From Thiosocius teredinicola (GTDB lineage: Bacteria; Pseudomonadota; Gammaproteobacteria; Chromatiales; Chromatiaceae), in contig NZ_CP019936.1 in the NCBI RefSeq assembly GCF_002009425.1, positions 4,203,297 to 4,267,296 of the forward strand: 64,000 bases of DNA, written 5' to 3'. Under the pieces are notes generated by a model. That model did no database searches, was not told the origin of the DNA, and saw only the letters and a list, made by a program, of their open reading frames with translations. Both the position numbers and the translations under genes were made by a program. Each line of letters opens with the position of its first letter. Position 1 is the stretch's first letter. Below are positions 43,243 to 51,931 of this stretch, in pieces.

Positions 43243-44550
43243 ATGAAACAGCGGCTGAACAATGCGATCCATGCGCTGCAACGCGATCTGATCGAGAGTC
43301 ATCCAGACGATGCGGTGCGTCTGCTGGAACGCCAGGCAGCCGCCGACGTGGCAGAGGTACTGGGGCGGCTGCCGATCGCCGATACGGCACTGGTATGGGA
43401 GCGGCTGTCGCCCGACGTCGGGATCCGCGCGCTGGAGGCCATGAACAAGGTCGAGGTCGGGCAGGTACTGCGCAGCATCGACCCGACGCGTTCCGCGGCT
43501 ATGCTCGTGATGCGCGATGAAGCCACCCGCGACAAGTTCCTCGCCCTGTTGCCCGATACTGAGACCCAGGAACTACGCACGATTCTGTCCTACCCACCCG
43601 ACAGTGCGGGCGCCCTGATGGATCCGCGGGTGATGCTGTTGCGCGGTGAAACCACGGTGCGCGAGGCCTTGACGCGCATCCGCGCACTGCGCCGGCGTGC
43701 AATGCGCAGGCTGTTCATCGTCGACAAGGACAATCATCTCGAAGGCCAGGTCGATATCCAGGACCTCGCGACCGCCAGTGCGGCCACCCACTTGGAAGAG
43801 ATTCAGCGTCCCGTACGGGCCGTGGTCAATGCCGTCGCGCCGCGCGAAGAGGTCGTCGACATCATCGAACAATACAAGCTTACCGACCTGCCGGTGGTCG
43901 ACGCCGAAAATCGATTGATCGGGGTCGTGCGCTATCGCAACCTGATGGCGGCGGCAGAAAACGAAGCCACCCTGGCGATGCAGACCATGGTCGGTGTGAG
44001 CAAGGATGAGCGCGCGTTGTCGAAGGTATCGTTTGCCGTTCGCAAACGTCTGCCGTGGTTGCAGATCAACCTGGTGACCGCGTTCCTCGCCGCTGCCGTG
44101 GTCGGCCTGTTTGAAAGCACGATTGCCAAGTACACGGCGCTGGCCGTGCTGCTGCCGGTAGTCGCCGGCCAGTCCGGCAACACCGGCGCCCAGGCGTTGG
44201 CGGTCACCATGCGCGGCCTGGCACTGCGCGAGATACGCATCCGGCAGTGGCCACGCGTCGTATTCAAGGAGGCATCCACGGCATTCTGGAACGGCTTGGC
44301 CGTGGCACTGACCACGTCGCTCGGCGTGTGGATATGGAGCACATCGCTCGGACTGGCCGGCGTCATCGGTACATCGATGATCCTGTCGATGGTGATCGCC
44401 GGTGTCTCGGGTGCGGCGATACCGCTGCTGCTGACCGCGGCACGCCAGGACCCCGCCCAGTCGTCTTCTATCGTGCTGACTACGGTCACCGACGTGGCCG
44501 GTTTCTTCAGCTTCCTCGGTATCGCAACCTTGTTCGCCGAGTTTATCTAG
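43243..44550 (+). CDS. mgtE: Magnesium transporter MgtE
   Basis: A 435-residue Mg2+ channel/transporter with an N-domain, two CBS motifs ('RRLFIVDKDNHLEGQVD', 'DLPVVDAENRLIGVV') and a five-helix membrane domain including 'LPVVAGQSGNTGAQALAV', the conserved pore segment. The CBS region closes the pore when Mg2+ is high. It starts immediately after the stop of the soluble paralogue. RuBisCO needs Mg2+, but no direct link is shown. Confidence 0.93.
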   Translation: MKQRLNNAIHALQRDLIESHPDDAVRLLERQAAADVAEVLGRLPIADTALVWERLSPDVGIRALEAMNKVEVGQVLRSIDPTRSAAMLVMRDEATRDKFLALLPDTETQELRTILSYPPDSAGALMDPRVMLLRGETTVREALTRIRALRRRAMRRLFIVDKDNHLEGQVDIQDLATASAATHLEEIQRPVRAVVNAVAPREEVVDIIEQYKLTDLPVVDAENRLIGVVRYRNLMAAAENEATLAMQTMVGVSKDERALSKVSFAVRKRLPWLQINLVTAFLAAAVVGLFESTIAKYTALAVLLPVVAGQSGNTGAQALAVTMRGLALREIRIRQWPRVVFKEASTAFWNGLAVALTTSLGVWIWSTSLGLAGVIGTSMILSMVIAGVSGAAIPLLLTAARQDPAQSSSIVLTTVTDVAGFFSFLGIATLFAEFI

Positions 44551-44565
44551 TTGCGCGCGGCCGTC

Positions 44566-44943
44566 TCAGTTGGACGGGTGCGCAGCGGCAACAAGCGCAA
44601 CACGCAACAGCAGGTCATTGCACAGCTGGTCGAGTACCTCGTGCACCTTCGGCATCGCGGCAAGGGCAAGCGCATAGTCGGATTTGCCGCAATGCCAGCC
44701 ATCGCTATCCAGGCTGCCGATGGTCACGCGCGGCGGTAACGGGTAGGGATAAACAGCGCTGCCTCGCATGTTGGCCATCATCAGGCGCACCCGGGCATGC
44801 TCGGTGACCGCCTGCGCCTCTCGGTCGCGATGCAGCCCGCAGAACCGCACCAGGTAACGCTGCGGCTTTTCGGCATCCGCCTCCAACATCAGATGACAGT
44901 TCGCCGCGACATTGATGCGGCGTGGCTGAAGCGCGTGCGTCAT
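44566..44943 (-). CDS. Hypothetical small protein
   Basis: A 125-residue soluble protein, 'MTHALQPRRINVAANCHL' at its start and 'RYLVRFCGLHRDREAQ' in the middle. I do not recognise the family. I chose the ATG at 44941-44943, where the composition changes to gene-like; the frame stays open further upstream. It is convergent with mgtE and divergent from pyruvate carboxylase. Confidence 0.6.
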   Translation of the reverse strand: MTHALQPRRINVAANCHLMLEADAEKPQRYLVRFCGLHRDREAQAVTEHARVRLMMANMRGSAVYPYPLPPRVTIGSLDSDGWHCGKSDYALALAAMPKVHEVLDQLCNDLLLRVALVAAAHPSN

Positions 44944-45200
44944 AGTCTCCGGCCTCGATGAAGCAGGTGCTGATGGAATGAAACCATACGTGCTCGGCCG
45001 TAGGGCGGCAACCGCAGCTCCCCGCGGTCGGGCACACCTACTCGTCCGCAATGCCCTCCGTAGCAACCGGGACTGCGCGAGCATTGCTTGCACCATCCGG
45101 CAACGGCAGAGGATCAAACCATTCAATACTGCTTTCGCCCGCAGGCTTGCTATATTTCGCCAATCCCGCGTCGGGTTGGCTTTCTAAAAGGTAAGGGCCC

Positions 45201-48200
45201 ATGCCCATCAAACCGTTCAAAAAACTCCTGGTCGCAAACCGCAGCGAGATCGCGATCCGCATCTTCCGAGCCGCGAATGAGCTGGGCATCAAGACAGTGG
45301 CCGTGTTCGCCCAAGAAGACCGGTTGTCGATGCATCGTTTCAAGGCCGACGAGGCCTATCAGCTCGACGCCGAGAAAGGACCGGTCGGTGCCTACCTGGA
45401 TATCGCCGGCATCCTCGAGATCGCCGTGGCCAAGGGAGTCGACGCGATCCACCCCGGTTACGGTTTCCTGTCTGAAAACCCGCGGTTCGCGCAGGCCTGC
45501 GCCGACAACGGCATCACCTTTATCGGACCGCGCGCGGATCTGCTGGCGCAGATGGGCGACAAGACGGCGGCGCGTGAACTCGCACAACGCGCAGAGGTGC
45601 CGACCCTGCCGGGCACCGAAGAGCCGGTCGAAGACCGCGAGACCGCGCTGGCGATCGCCGACCAGATCGGCTTCCCCTTGATCATCAAGGCGGCGCACGG
45701 CGGTGGCGGCCGCGGCATGCGCGTCGTACGCGAATCCAAGGACCTGGGCAGCCTGCTCGATGAGGCACGTACCGAGGCACACAATGCCTTCGGCAACGGC
45801 GCCGTGTTCCTCGAACGGTTCATCCAGCGCGCCAAACACATCGAGATACAGATCCTCGGTGACCGCCACGGTAACGTGGTGCACCTGCACGAACGTGACT
45901 GCTCGGTGCAGCGGCGTCACCAGAAGGTGATCGAGGTCGCTCCGTCGGTCGACTTGGCCGAAGAGACACGTGCCGCACTGTGCGACGCGGCGGTTCGCCT
46001 GGCGCGCGAGATCGGTTACGACAATGCCGGCACGGCCGAATTCCTGGTCGATGTGGACAGCGGCGACTGGTTCTTCATCGAGATGAACCCACGCATCCAG
46101 GTCGAGCACACCGTGACCGAAGAGATCACCAACATCGACCTGGTGCGCTCGCAGATACTGGTCGCCTCCGGGCGAGAACTGCACGGCCCCGACCTGCGTA
46201 TCCCGGTCCAGGAAGAGATACCGCGCAGCGGCTACGCGATCCAATGCCGGATCACTACCGAAGATCCCGAGAACGGTTTTGCGCCAGATGTCGGTCGGTT
46301 GCTGACCTACCGCTCACCGGCCGGTTTCGGCGTGCGCCTTGACGCCGCGATGGCGACCAACGGCGCGGTCGTATCGCCGTATTACGACTCGCTGCTGGTC
46401 AAACTGACCGTGCGCTCACTGAACTGGGAGAACGCGCTCGAACGCACCCACCGGGCGCTGCGCGAGTTCCGTATCCGCGGCGTCAAAACCAACATCCCGT
46501 TTCTGGAAAACATGGTGCAGAACGAAACGTTCCGCGCCGGCCAGGCCACCACACGTCTGATCGACACCACGCCGTCGCTGTTCGAGTTCAAACCGCGCCG
46601 CGATCGCGCCAGCAAACTGCTGAGCTATCTCGGCGACGTGATCGTCAACGGCAACCCGCACGCCAAGGGCTGGAAGCCGGAGAAGGCGTTCGAAGCGGCA
46701 CCGGTACCGCATTACGATCACATGGCGCCACTCGAAGACGGCACCCGCGCGCTGCTGCAACAGCTCGGCCCGAAGGGTTTTGCCGATTGGGCGCTGGCGC
46801 AGCAAAAGGCGCTGTTCACCGACACGACGCTGCGCGATGCCCACCAATCGCTGCTGGCAACGCGCATGCGTACCGACGATATGCTGCGGGTCGCCGAGGT
46901 CATCGCGCACAAGACGCCGAACCTGTTCTCGCTCGAGATGTGGGGCGGCGCCACGTTCGACACGGCGATGCGTTTCCTCAACGAAGATCCGTGGGAGCGT
47001 CTGGCCAAGCTGCGCGAGCTCATTCCGAACATCTGTTTCCAGATGCTGTTGCGCGGGGCGAACGCGGTCGGCTATTCGAACTACCCGGACAACGTGGTCG
47101 ACAGTTTTGTACGCCGCGCGGTCGAGAACGGCATGGATATCTTCCGTATCTTCGACAGCCTGAACTACATCGAAAACCTGTTCCCGGCCATGGAGGCCGT
47201 GCTGCAGGATGGCCGCGCGGTCTGTGAGGCCGCCATCTGCTACACCGGCAACATCCTCGATCCCAAGCGCAACAAGTACGACCTCAAGTACTACGTCGAC
47301 ATGGCCAAGACGCTCGAGCAGCGCGGCGCGCACTTCCTCGCGATCAAGGACATGGCGGGAATACTGCGCCCTTACGCAGCCGACCAACTGTTTCGCGCGT
47401 TGAAGGACGAGATCAGCATCCCGATCCATTTCCATACCCACGACACCTCGGGTATCAATGCGGCATCGGTGCTGCGTGCGGTGGACGCCGGGGTGGACGT
47501 GGTCGACGGCGCGATCGCCGGCCTATCGGGCTGCACCTCGCAACCCAACCTCAACTCGATGATCGCGGCCCTCGAACATACCGCGCGCGACCCGGGCATC
47601 AACCGGGCCGCCCTCGACGAGATGTCGCACTACTGGGAACACGTGCGTTCTTACTACAAACCATTCGACACCAGCGCACCGCACGGCACTGCCGAGGTCT
47701 ACCTGCATGAATTGCCCGGCGGGCAGTTCACCAATCTCAAGGAACAGGCGAGCGCGATGGGGCTCGGCGCCCGTTGGCCCGAGGTCGCGCGCACCTATGC
47801 CGAGGTCAATGAACTGTTCGGCGACATCGTCAAGGTCACCCCGAGTTCCAAAGTGGTCGGTGACATGGCGATCTTCCTGGTTACGCGCGGCATCAAGGCG
47901 CAGGATGTATTGAACCTGGCACCCGGTTCGGTGCCTTTCCCGGAATCGGTCATCGATATGCTGGCCGGCGGCCTCGGCCAACCCAAAGGCGGCTGGCCGA
48001 AAGACCTGCAACAAGTCGTGCTCGGCGATCGCAAACCGATCGAAGATCGCCCCGGCCTGCATGCCGAAGCGGTCGACTTCCAGGTATTGAAGTTCGACTT
48101 GGTCGAGAAACTGGGGCGTGAACCGAGCGACGAAGAACTGCTGAGCTACCTGATGTATCCGCAGGTGTTTCGTGATTTCGACAAGATCCATCAGCAGTAC

Positions 48201-48656
48201 GGCGACCTGTCGGTACTGCCGACGCCGGCATTCTTCTACGGCCTGTGCTGTGAAGAGGAGATCGCGGTCGAGATCGAACCGGGCAAGACGCTGTTCATCA
48301 AGCTGCTGCATGTCGGCGAACCCGACAAGCACGGCAAGCGATCGGTGATCTTCGAACTCAACGGCGATGCGCGCCACATCCAGATCCAGGACCGCAACAT
48401 GGTGGTCGACGTCGTAACGCGACCGAAGGCCGATCCGGACGACCCGCGCGAGGTCGGCGCGCCGATACCGGGTAAGGTCTCCGAGATCGCGGTTAGCGTC
48501 GGCCACAAGGTTGCCAAGGGTGATCCGCTGTTCACGCTCGAGGCGATGAAGATGTACACCACGGTCAACGCACCGATGGCCGGCGTCGTCAAAAGCATCG
48601 AGGTCGAGGATGGCGCCACGGTCGAGGCGAAGGATCTGTTGCTGCGCCTCTCGTAG
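45201..48656 (+). CDS. pyc: Pyruvate carboxylase
   Basis: A 1151-residue full-length biotin enzyme. Order: biotin carboxylase (~1-450; 'IIKAAHGGGGRGMRVV', 'FIEMNPRIQVEHTVTEEI'), carboxyltransferase (~530-1000; 'LRDAHQSLLATRMRT', 'IKDMAGILRPYAA') and a C-terminal biotinyl domain with K1117 in 'LEAMKMY'. It makes oxaloacetate from pyruvate and bicarbonate, an anaplerotic step that uses the bicarbonate pool raised by the DAB system. The upstream region is short; the ATG has a GTAAGGG site. Confidence 0.97.
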   Translation: MPIKPFKKLLVANRSEIAIRIFRAANELGIKTVAVFAQEDRLSMHRFKADEAYQLDAEKGPVGAYLDIAGILEIAVAKGVDAIHPGYGFLSENPRFAQACADNGITFIGPRADLLAQMGDKTAARELAQRAEVPTLPGTEEPVEDRETALAIADQIGFPLIIKAAHGGGGRGMRVVRESKDLGSLLDEARTEAHNAFGNGAVFLERFIQRAKHIEIQILGDRHGNVVHLHERDCSVQRRHQKVIEVAPSVDLAEETRAALCDAAVRLAREIGYDNAGTAEFLVDVDSGDWFFIEMNPRIQVEHTVTEEITNIDLVRSQILVASGRELHGPDLRIPVQEEIPRSGYAIQCRITTEDPENGFAPDVGRLLTYRSPAGFGVRLDAAMATNGAVVSPYYDSLLVKLTVRSLNWENALERTHRALREFRIRGVKTNIPFLENMVQNETFRAGQATTRLIDTTPSLFEFKPRRDRASKLLSYLGDVIVNGNPHAKGWKPEKAFEAAPVPHYDHMAPLEDGTRALLQQLGPKGFADWALAQQKALFTDTTLRDAHQSLLATRMRTDDMLRVAEVIAHKTPNLFSLEMWGGATFDTAMRFLNEDPWERLAKLRELIPNICFQMLLRGANAVGYSNYPDNVVDSFVRRAVENGMDIFRIFDSLNYIENLFPAMEAVLQDGRAVCEAAICYTGNILDPKRNKYDLKYYVDMAKTLEQRGAHFLAIKDMAGILRPYAADQLFRALKDEISIPIHFHTHDTSGINAASVLRAVDAGVDVVDGAIAGLSGCTSQPNLNSMIAALEHTARDPGINRAALDEMSHYWEHVRSYYKPFDTSAPHGTAEVYLHELPGGQFTNLKEQASAMGLGARWPEVARTYAEVNELFGDIVKVTPSSKVVGDMAIFLVTRGIKAQDVLNLAPGSVPFPESVIDMLAGGLGQPKGGWPKDLQQVVLGDRKPIEDRPGLHAEAVDFQVLKFDLVEKLGREPSDEELLSYLMYPQVFRDFDKIHQQYGDLSVLPTPAFFYGLCCEEEIAVEIEPGKTLFIKLLHVGEPDKHGKRSVIFELNGDARHIQIQDRNMVVDVVTRPKADPDDPREVGAPIPGKVSEIAVSVGHKVAKGDPLFTLEAMKMYTTVNAPMAGVVKSIEVEDGATVEAKDLLLRLS

Positions 48657-48706
48657 TCGTAGAGATTGCTGCAGCGTTGAGCGCAACGGTTGACGCGATG
48701 AGGCTA

Positions 48707-48721
48707 CCGGCGCGACGCCGG
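48707..48721. terminator. Short hairpin between convergent genes
   Basis: CCGGCG-CGA-CGCCGG lies between the convergent pyc and transglutaminase genes. The stem is 6 bp with a 3-nt loop and no T-run, so termination is only a suggestion from position. Confidence 0.3.
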
Positions 48722-48728
48722 CAGAACG

Positions 48729-49586
48729 CTACAACCGCTTCACCGCGACGTGCACCGTCAACTTGGGCTTGGGTTCGAGCGGCCCGATAAAGGAACCGGA
48801 TACCGGAGGCACCGCCTCCGGGTGGCGGTGCACGGCAGCAACGATATGATCGCCTCCCACCAACTGCCCGCTGGTCGAATCAAAGCCGCGCCAACCGGCG
48901 CCCGGCAGGTAGATCTCCGCCCAGGCATGCGTGGTCGCCGTATCCTCGACGGCGGCACTGGATACCAGGTAACCGCTGGCGAATCGGCTGGCCAAGCCAC
49001 GCCGTCGGCATGCCTCGATGAACAAGGTCGCCACATCGCGACATGAACCCTTGCCGCGCCCGAGGGTGGTCGCCGGCGACTGTACCCCGGGTTCGTCACG
49101 CACGATGTATTTGATCTCGTCGGCGATGCGCGCATTGAGTGCATTGAGGAAGTCCATCGTGTCGAACGTCGCACCGGCTTGCCAACTATCGGTGAGCCAG
49201 GCATCGAGCACTGCCTGGTCGTCGACAAACACCGGCGTCTGATACGGAATGACATCGATCTGCTCCATCGCGTCATAGTCGAACGGCAGGCTTTGCGCAG
49301 CCGCGGTCAGGTTCAGCGTCGCAACCGGGCCTTCGTATTGCTCGACGACGACGGTGCTGACGATCTCCAGCACATCGGCCGCGGCATCGAAACTGACGAT
49401 CGCAACCGAATTGCCATACACATCGCGCTGCCAGTCGATGGAATAGTTCGGGGTAATACGCAGCGCCGAACTCTCGATACGGATATCGTGACCTTCGCGC
49501 GGACGCACATGCAGCTTGTGTTCGAGAAAGCTAACCGGCTTGGGATAGGTGTAGGTTGTCGTGTGGGTTATCTCTATGCGCTGCAT
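48729..49586 (-). CDS. Transglutaminase-like cysteine protease fold protein
   Basis: A 285-residue protein with the bacterial transglutaminase N-domain ('ITHTTTYTYPKPVSF') and a transglutaminase-like core. The catalytic triad is C182 ('KGSCRDVA'), H220 ('TTHAWAEIY') and D236 ('GFDSTSG'). Such proteins are thought to cleave or cross-link peptides. I chose the ATG at 49584-49586, the usual family start. A DUF2126 gene lies divergently 147 bp away; in other bacteria this domain is fused to a related transglutaminase. Confidence 0.88.
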   Translation of the reverse strand: MQRIEITHTTTYTYPKPVSFLEHKLHVRPREGHDIRIESSALRITPNYSIDWQRDVYGNSVAIVSFDAAADVLEIVSTVVVEQYEGPVATLNLTAAAQSLPFDYDAMEQIDVIPYQTPVFVDDQAVLDAWLTDSWQAGATFDTMDFLNALNARIADEIKYIVRDEPGVQSPATTLGRGKGSCRDVATLFIEACRRRGLASRFASGYLVSSAAVEDTATTHAWAEIYLPGAGWRGFDSTSGQLVGGDHIVAAVHRHPEAVPPVSGSFIGPLEPKPKLTVHVAVKRL

Positions 49587-49733
49587 GCTTGCCTCCACAC
49601 AAACTCTCTGGCACTCAGGGGTTACCCGAGTTATGGTAACCCCATCCGATTGCTGTAGGACGACACCTTGGTTTCTTCAGCCAGACCAGGCACTTGGCCA
49701 ACACGCCGGCGCAAGCCGTTCGCCTGATCCGAC

Positions 49734-51887
49734 ATGCAGGAGAAGGAGGCAGCGCGATTCGAATCGGCCATCCAGGCGCACGATGCCGCAGTCGCCAATG
49801 TCGGAAAGTCGATCTGGGTAGGCGCGGAACCGACCTTCACCCTGTTCGAATCGGAGTCACCGGAATGGTTGAACGAGGCGCTCGGCGGCAACAAGCAGTC
49901 GCTTGCCTTGCGCATGGTCGGCGAGATCCGGCGCCGCCACCCCGGGTGTCTGGTGATGCGCACCGTCGGTCGCCAGTATGCCGACGAAGACTACCCGCGC
50001 TGGTCATTCGGCATCTATCAGCGACGCGACGACAGCCCGGTCTGGGCAGGCCCACCCGATCCTTTGATGGATACTTCGGACACCGCCAAAGCGGTCGACC
50101 TGGATGCATTCACCGGCGAGCTGCAACGCGCCTTGATCGCCGCGGGATGGAACTGCAAGCCGTTTCGCGCCCCCGAAGATTTTGAGCGGCGCCTGCTGTT
50201 GTGGCACGGCGACAGCGCGACGGTGGATCTGCACGATGAACGCCTTGGGCGCCCTTCGGTGCACGAACACCCTACCCCCGACCATGGGCTGAGCGACGAG
50301 CTTGCGGCAGAGGGTCTGCTGTTGCTGGCGATCGGTGAGATCGCTTCGGCAACCGGCAAACCCGTTGCCTGTATCGAGCTGCCTGAATTCAGCGACGTGG
50401 CACAGTTCCTCGCGGTGCTGTCTGCGGTCGAGAAATCTGCGCAGGCCTCGGCTCTCTCCCACTTGGTGTTCCGCGGTTATCCGCCGCCGGTCGACCAGGA
50501 TATCGCCTGGACCACCTTCACCCCCGACCCGGCGGTGATCGAGGTGAACCAGGCGCCACAAAGTGAGATCCGGCCGTTCCTGCGCGCCTCGCAAGAGCTC
50601 TACGAAGTCGCGAGCAGTCTGCGCCTCGCTCCCTATCGCATGCACTATAACGGCGGCATCTCCGATTCAGGCGGCGGAGGTCAGTTCACCCTGGGCGGGC
50701 CCTCTGCCATCGAGAGTCCGTTCCTGGTCGATCCGGTGCTGCTGCCTCGCCTGGTGCGTTACGTCAACCAGCACCCGGCATTGTCCTATTGGTTTGCAAC
50801 CGCCTACATCGGCGCAGCCAGCCAATCGCCGCGGGTCGATGAAGGCACGCGCGACGCATTTCACGAGCTGGCGTTTGCCCTCGAACAACTCGAGGACGCA
50901 CCACACGACACATCACCGGCATCGCTGTGGGCAAGTCTTGCCCCCTTTCTCGCCGATCCCTCCGGCAACTCGCATCGCAGTGAGTTGAACATCGAGAAGC
51001 TGTGGAATCCGTACTTGGCGAAGCGCGGCTATCTGGGGCTCGTCGAGTTTCGTGCCTTTCGCATGCCGCACTCGCCGCAGCGTGCGGCGGCGGTCGCAGC
51101 CTTGTTGCGGGCGATCGCCGCGATGCTGGCTATTGCAGACCCGGTTAGCGGCCTGCAGGACTGGGGCAACGAACTGCATGACCGGTTCGCGCTACCGCAT
51201 TTCCTGGTGCGCGATCTCAAGAAGGTGTTCACCGATCTGCAGACCTACGGGCTCGGCCTCGATCCGGTCTTGCAGCAGACATTGACCGACGACCCGCTCG
51301 GCTCACGTTGGACGACAACCTTCGGCGGCTGTCAGCTGTGCCTTGAGCAGGCGCTGGAGTTCTGGCCACTGGTCGGCGACGTGGCCTCGCAGGAGAGCGG
51401 TGGGTCGCGCCTGGTCGACTCCAGCACGCTGCGCCTGCAGATCAGCCTGCACGCGGCCGATGCCGATGCGCCGGACCTGCAGCAATGGCAATTGCGTATC
51501 GGCGATATCGAGATCCCGTTGCGCGACGTGCAGGACGCATCAGGTGCATTGCGCCTGATCGGTTTGCGTTACCGCGACTTCGTTCCCTGGCGTGGCCTGC
51601 ATCCGAACATCCCGGCGCAACCTCCGCTGGTTTTCACCCTGTCACACCCGGTGTCGCCCGATGCCGTCGAAATCACGCTGCACAACTGGCAACCCCAGGG
51701 TAAGGCCTATGCCGGGCTGCCGACGTCGATCGAAGACGCCGGTGCGAGACTCGCAGAACGGCTTGTTGTGCGGCCGGTTTCCCGCGCCGAACTGCCGCCC
51801 GCCAAGCAAGCCCCCGCGCACGCGGCAAGCGGCTACACTTTTGACTACCGGCGCTGCGTGCAGACCCCGTCCGACGGCGGCCACTGA
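49734..51887 (+). CDS. DUF2126 family protein
   Basis: A 717-residue soluble protein that begins, after a short helix, with the family hallmark 'WVGAEPTFTLF', and has 'AEPTF', 'MHYNGGISDSGGGGQF' and 'VEFRAFRMPHSP' further on. In many proteobacteria DUF2126 is the C-terminal part of a ~1100-residue protein whose N-terminus is a transglutaminase. Here it is a separate gene, divergent from a transglutaminase gene. The function is unknown; an amide-bond or peptide-ligase-like role has been guessed from glutamine-synthetase-like similarity. Confidence 0.85.
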   Translation: MQEKEAARFESAIQAHDAAVANVGKSIWVGAEPTFTLFESESPEWLNEALGGNKQSLALRMVGEIRRRHPGCLVMRTVGRQYADEDYPRWSFGIYQRRDDSPVWAGPPDPLMDTSDTAKAVDLDAFTGELQRALIAAGWNCKPFRAPEDFERRLLLWHGDSATVDLHDERLGRPSVHEHPTPDHGLSDELAAEGLLLLAIGEIASATGKPVACIELPEFSDVAQFLAVLSAVEKSAQASALSHLVFRGYPPPVDQDIAWTTFTPDPAVIEVNQAPQSEIRPFLRASQELYEVASSLRLAPYRMHYNGGISDSGGGGQFTLGGPSAIESPFLVDPVLLPRLVRYVNQHPALSYWFATAYIGAASQSPRVDEGTRDAFHELAFALEQLEDAPHDTSPASLWASLAPFLADPSGNSHRSELNIEKLWNPYLAKRGYLGLVEFRAFRMPHSPQRAAAVAALLRAIAAMLAIADPVSGLQDWGNELHDRFALPHFLVRDLKKVFTDLQTYGLGLDPVLQQTLTDDPLGSRWTTTFGGCQLCLEQALEFWPLVGDVASQESGGSRLVDSSTLRLQISLHAADADAPDLQQWQLRIGDIEIPLRDVQDASGALRLIGLRYRDFVPWRGLHPNIPAQPPLVFTLSHPVSPDAVEITLHNWQPQGKAYAGLPTSIEDAGARLAERLVVRPVSRAELPPAKQAPAHAASGYTFDYRRCVQTPSDGGH

Positions 51888-51931
51888 AGATACGGCTGCT
51901 CGGTTGTGCCGGAGCACGAATCTGACGCATA

